From contig DASYXG010000362.1 in NCBI GenBank assembly GCA_035935235.1, positions 1 through 6,607 of the forward strand: a stretch of 6,607 nt of DNA, in the 5' to 3' direction. The position numbers and the translations under genes are program-made. The notes under the pieces are model-generated. The model saw only the letters and a list, made by a program, of their open reading frames with translations, searched no databases and was not told the origin of the DNA. Source of the stretch: DATARH01 sp035935235. GTDB taxonomy: Bacteria; Pseudomonadota; Alphaproteobacteria; ATCC43930; CGMCC-115725. Of this stretch, positions 5,456 to 6,607 are shown piece by piece (within the stretch, counting starts at the first letter, position 1; each line of letters begins with the position of its first letter).

Positions 5456-5479
5456 CCCTCTCCCGCAAGCGGTAGAGGG
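5456..5479. repeat. 11-bp hairpin (CCCTCTCCCGC / GCGGTAGAGGG), possible terminator
   Basis: CCCTCTCCCGC (5456-5466) and GCGGTAGAGGG (5469-5479) are reverse complements with one mismatch (C5462 against T5473) around a two-base gap. A short TTT follows after GG. It resembles the CCCTCTCCCGC...GCGGGAGAGGG hairpins scattered between genes in many high-GC proteobacteria. It could terminate the thpR-EVE transcript, but the U-run is too short to be sure. Confidence 0.6.
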
Positions 5480-5488
5480 GTTTAAGGA

Positions 5489-5529
5489 TTTGCACCCACG
5501 CCGGCTCTTTGCCATATCAGAGTGCAAAG
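5489..5529. promoter_or_regulatory. Candidate acs promoter/operator with TTTGC-type half-sites
   Basis: Upstream of acs, TTTGCAC (5489-5495) is the exact reverse complement of GTGCAAA (5522-5528). A further CTTTGC (5507-5512) is the exact reverse complement of GCAAAG (5524-5529). From memory, the RamB/ScfR (PccR) short-chain acyl regulators that control acetate and propionate genes recognise TTTGCAAA-like motifs, but the spacing here does not match the tandem motif I recall. A weak promoter TTGCAC (5490-5495), 17 bases, CATATC (5513-5518) would place the operator around the start of transcription. This is tentative. Confidence 0.3.
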
Positions 5530-5553
5530 CCTATCGCCTATGGGAGGAGTGAC

Positions 5554-6607
5554 ATGCCGGAGCGCAGCCTGATCGCGATCGAAACACATCCGCCGATCGG
5601 CAAGATCACCGAGGCCGAGTATTTCCGCCTCTACAAGGAGTCGCTCGCCGACCCCAACGGGTTCTGGGGCCGCGAGGGCAAGCGCCTCGACTGGATCAAG
5701 CCCTATACCCGGGTGATGAACGCCTCCTATGACAGCGACGTGTCGATCAAATGGTTCGAGGACGGCACGCTCAACGCCTCCTACAACTGCATCGACCGGC
5801 ACCTCGCAACCAAGGGCGACCAGACCGCGATCCTCTGGGAGGGCGATGATCCCAAGGAAGACCGCAAGGTCACCTACCGCGAGCTGCACGATCAGGTGTG
5901 CCGGCTCGCCAATGTGCTGAAGAGCCGCGGGGTCAAGAAGGGCGACCGGGTCACGATCTACATGCCGATGATCCCCGAGGCGACGTTCGCGATGCTCGCC
6001 TGCGCGCGGATCGGCGCGGTGCATTCGGTGGTGTTCGGCGGGTTCTCGCCCGACAGCCTCGCCGGCCGCATCGAGGATTGCCGCTCGACGGTGCTGATCA
6101 CCGCCGACGAGGGCTTGCGCGGCAGCCGCAAGGTGCCGCTGAAGCAGAACGCCGACGCGGCGATGGCGGCATGCCCGGTAAAGGTCGAGACCTGCATCGT
6201 CATCCGCCGCACCGGCGGCGCCATCGATTGGGTGCAGGGCCGCGATATCTGGTACCACGAGGCCTGCGCCGCCGCATCGCCCGACTGCAAGCCGGAGGAG
6301 ATGTCGGCCGAGGACCCGCTGTTCATTCTCTACACCTCGGGCTCGACCGGAAAGCCCAAGGGCGTGCTGCACACCACCGGCGGCTATTGCGTCTACACCT
6401 CGATGACGCACGAATACGTGTTCGACTACCGGCCGGGCGAAATCTATTGGTGCACGGCCGATGTCGGCTGGGTCACCGGGCACAGCTACATCGTCTATGG
6501 ACCGCTGTCGAACGGGGCGACGACCCTGATGTTCGAGGGGGTGCCCAACTACCCGGACGCGTCGCGCTTCTGGCAGGTCGTCGATAAGCACAAGGTGTCG
6601 ATCTTCT
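5554..6607 (+). CDS. acs: Acetyl-CoA synthetase, N-terminal part (cut by window edge)
   Basis: The first 351 residues of an AMP-forming acetate-CoA ligase are present; full-length enzymes have about 650. It activates acetate with ATP to acetyl-AMP, then acetyl-CoA, in the cytoplasm. Visible features are the N-terminal domain with YFRLYKESLADPNGFWG (23-39), WFEDGTLNASYNCIDRHL (67-84), IYMPMIPEATFAMLACARIGAVHSVVFGGFS (about 135-165), the phosphate-binding YTSGSTGKPKG (260-270), and ADVGWVTGHSYIVYGPL (302-318), which is characteristic of true Acs rather than other acyl-CoA synthetases. The acylation-controlled lysine motif near the C-terminus lies outside the window. The ATG at 5554 is preceded by GGGAGGAG (5542-5549), a strong ribosome-binding site. 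The N-terminal IETHPPIGKITEAEY differs from the common rhizobial form. A propionyl-CoA synthetase is less likely. Control may act through the TTTGC sites upstream. Confidence 0.96.
   Translation, partial: MPERSLIAIETHPPIGKITEAEYFRLYKESLADPNGFWGREGKRLDWIKPYTRVMNASYDSDVSIKWFEDGTLNASYNCIDRHLATKGDQTAILWEGDDPKEDRKVTYRELHDQVCRLANVLKSRGVKKGDRVTIYMPMIPEATFAMLACARIGAVHSVVFGGFSPDSLAGRIEDCRSTVLITADEGLRGSRKVPLKQNADAAMAACPVKVETCIVIRRTGGAIDWVQGRDIWYHEACAAASPDCKPEEMSAEDPLFILYTSGSTGKPKGVLHTTGGYCVYTSMTHEYVFDYRPGEIYWCTADVGWVTGHSYIVYGPLSNGATTLMFEGVPNYPDASRFWQVVDKHKVSIF

Noticed and set aside
4278..5480. Possible CRISPR array or mobile-element ends
   Set aside because: The palindromes are of different sequence, not regularly spaced direct repeats, and there is no cas gene or transposase. 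They fit dispersed intergenic repeats better.
5482..6591. Minus-strand open frame of 369 residues over acs
   Set aside because: It is antisense to acs, whose adenylate-forming motifs are unmistakable. The frame is open because of GC-rich third positions.

Overview
The window comes from a high-GC bacterial chromosome, most likely an alphaproteobacterium. The evidence is GC-rich codon use throughout, a tesA / ABC-ATPase / FtsX-permease neighbourhood, an alphaproteobacterial-looking ALRELRGG permease N-terminus, and several dispersed palindromic repeats of kinds that are common in that class. I cannot name the genus. There are no rRNA or tRNA genes, CRISPR array, insertion sequence or phage gene, and most of the window looks like ordinary core chromosome.

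Layout. (1) Positions 1-599, minus strand: the N-terminal part of a YbbP-like FtsX/MacB-type ABC permease, cut by the left edge. (2) Positions 779-1537, plus strand: an unrecognised 252-residue protein with two predicted membrane helices, less GC-rich than its neighbours. (3) Positions 1686-2408, minus strand: a complete YbbA/LolD-type ABC ATPase, the natural partner of the permease. (4) A divergent region at 2409-2546 packed with three inverted repeats. (5) Plus strand: tesA (arylesterase/thioesterase, SGNH family, ends 3140) overlapping by four bases a FIST-domain protein (GTG start 3137, ends 4270). (6) An 87-bp palindromic repeat (4278-4364). (7) Plus strand: thpR (RNA 2',3'-cyclic phosphodiesterase, 4377-4913) followed 11 bp later by an EVE-domain protein (4925-5338). 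(8) A 215-bp intergenic region with two more palindromic repeats and a possible regulatory site. (9) Positions 5554 to the right edge, plus strand: the N-terminal 351 residues of acetyl-CoA synthetase (acs).

How the genes fit together. tesA diverging from ybbA-ybbP is a widespread neighbourhood; the transporter subunits are normally encoded back to back. Here they are about 1.1 kb apart, with the unknown membrane-protein gene between them in the opposite orientation. This is the clearest sign of an insertion in the window. Downstream, FIST, thpR and the EVE gene are co-oriented and could form one transcript with tesA, interrupted by the palindromic repeat. acs appears to be independently controlled.

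I found no convincing evidence for a wholly new system. The most open questions are the unknown membrane protein that splits the ABC operon, the structured tesA/ybbA divergent region (which also leaves the tesA start unresolved), the FIST-ThpR-EVE grouping, and the TTTGC-type half-sites upstream of acs.
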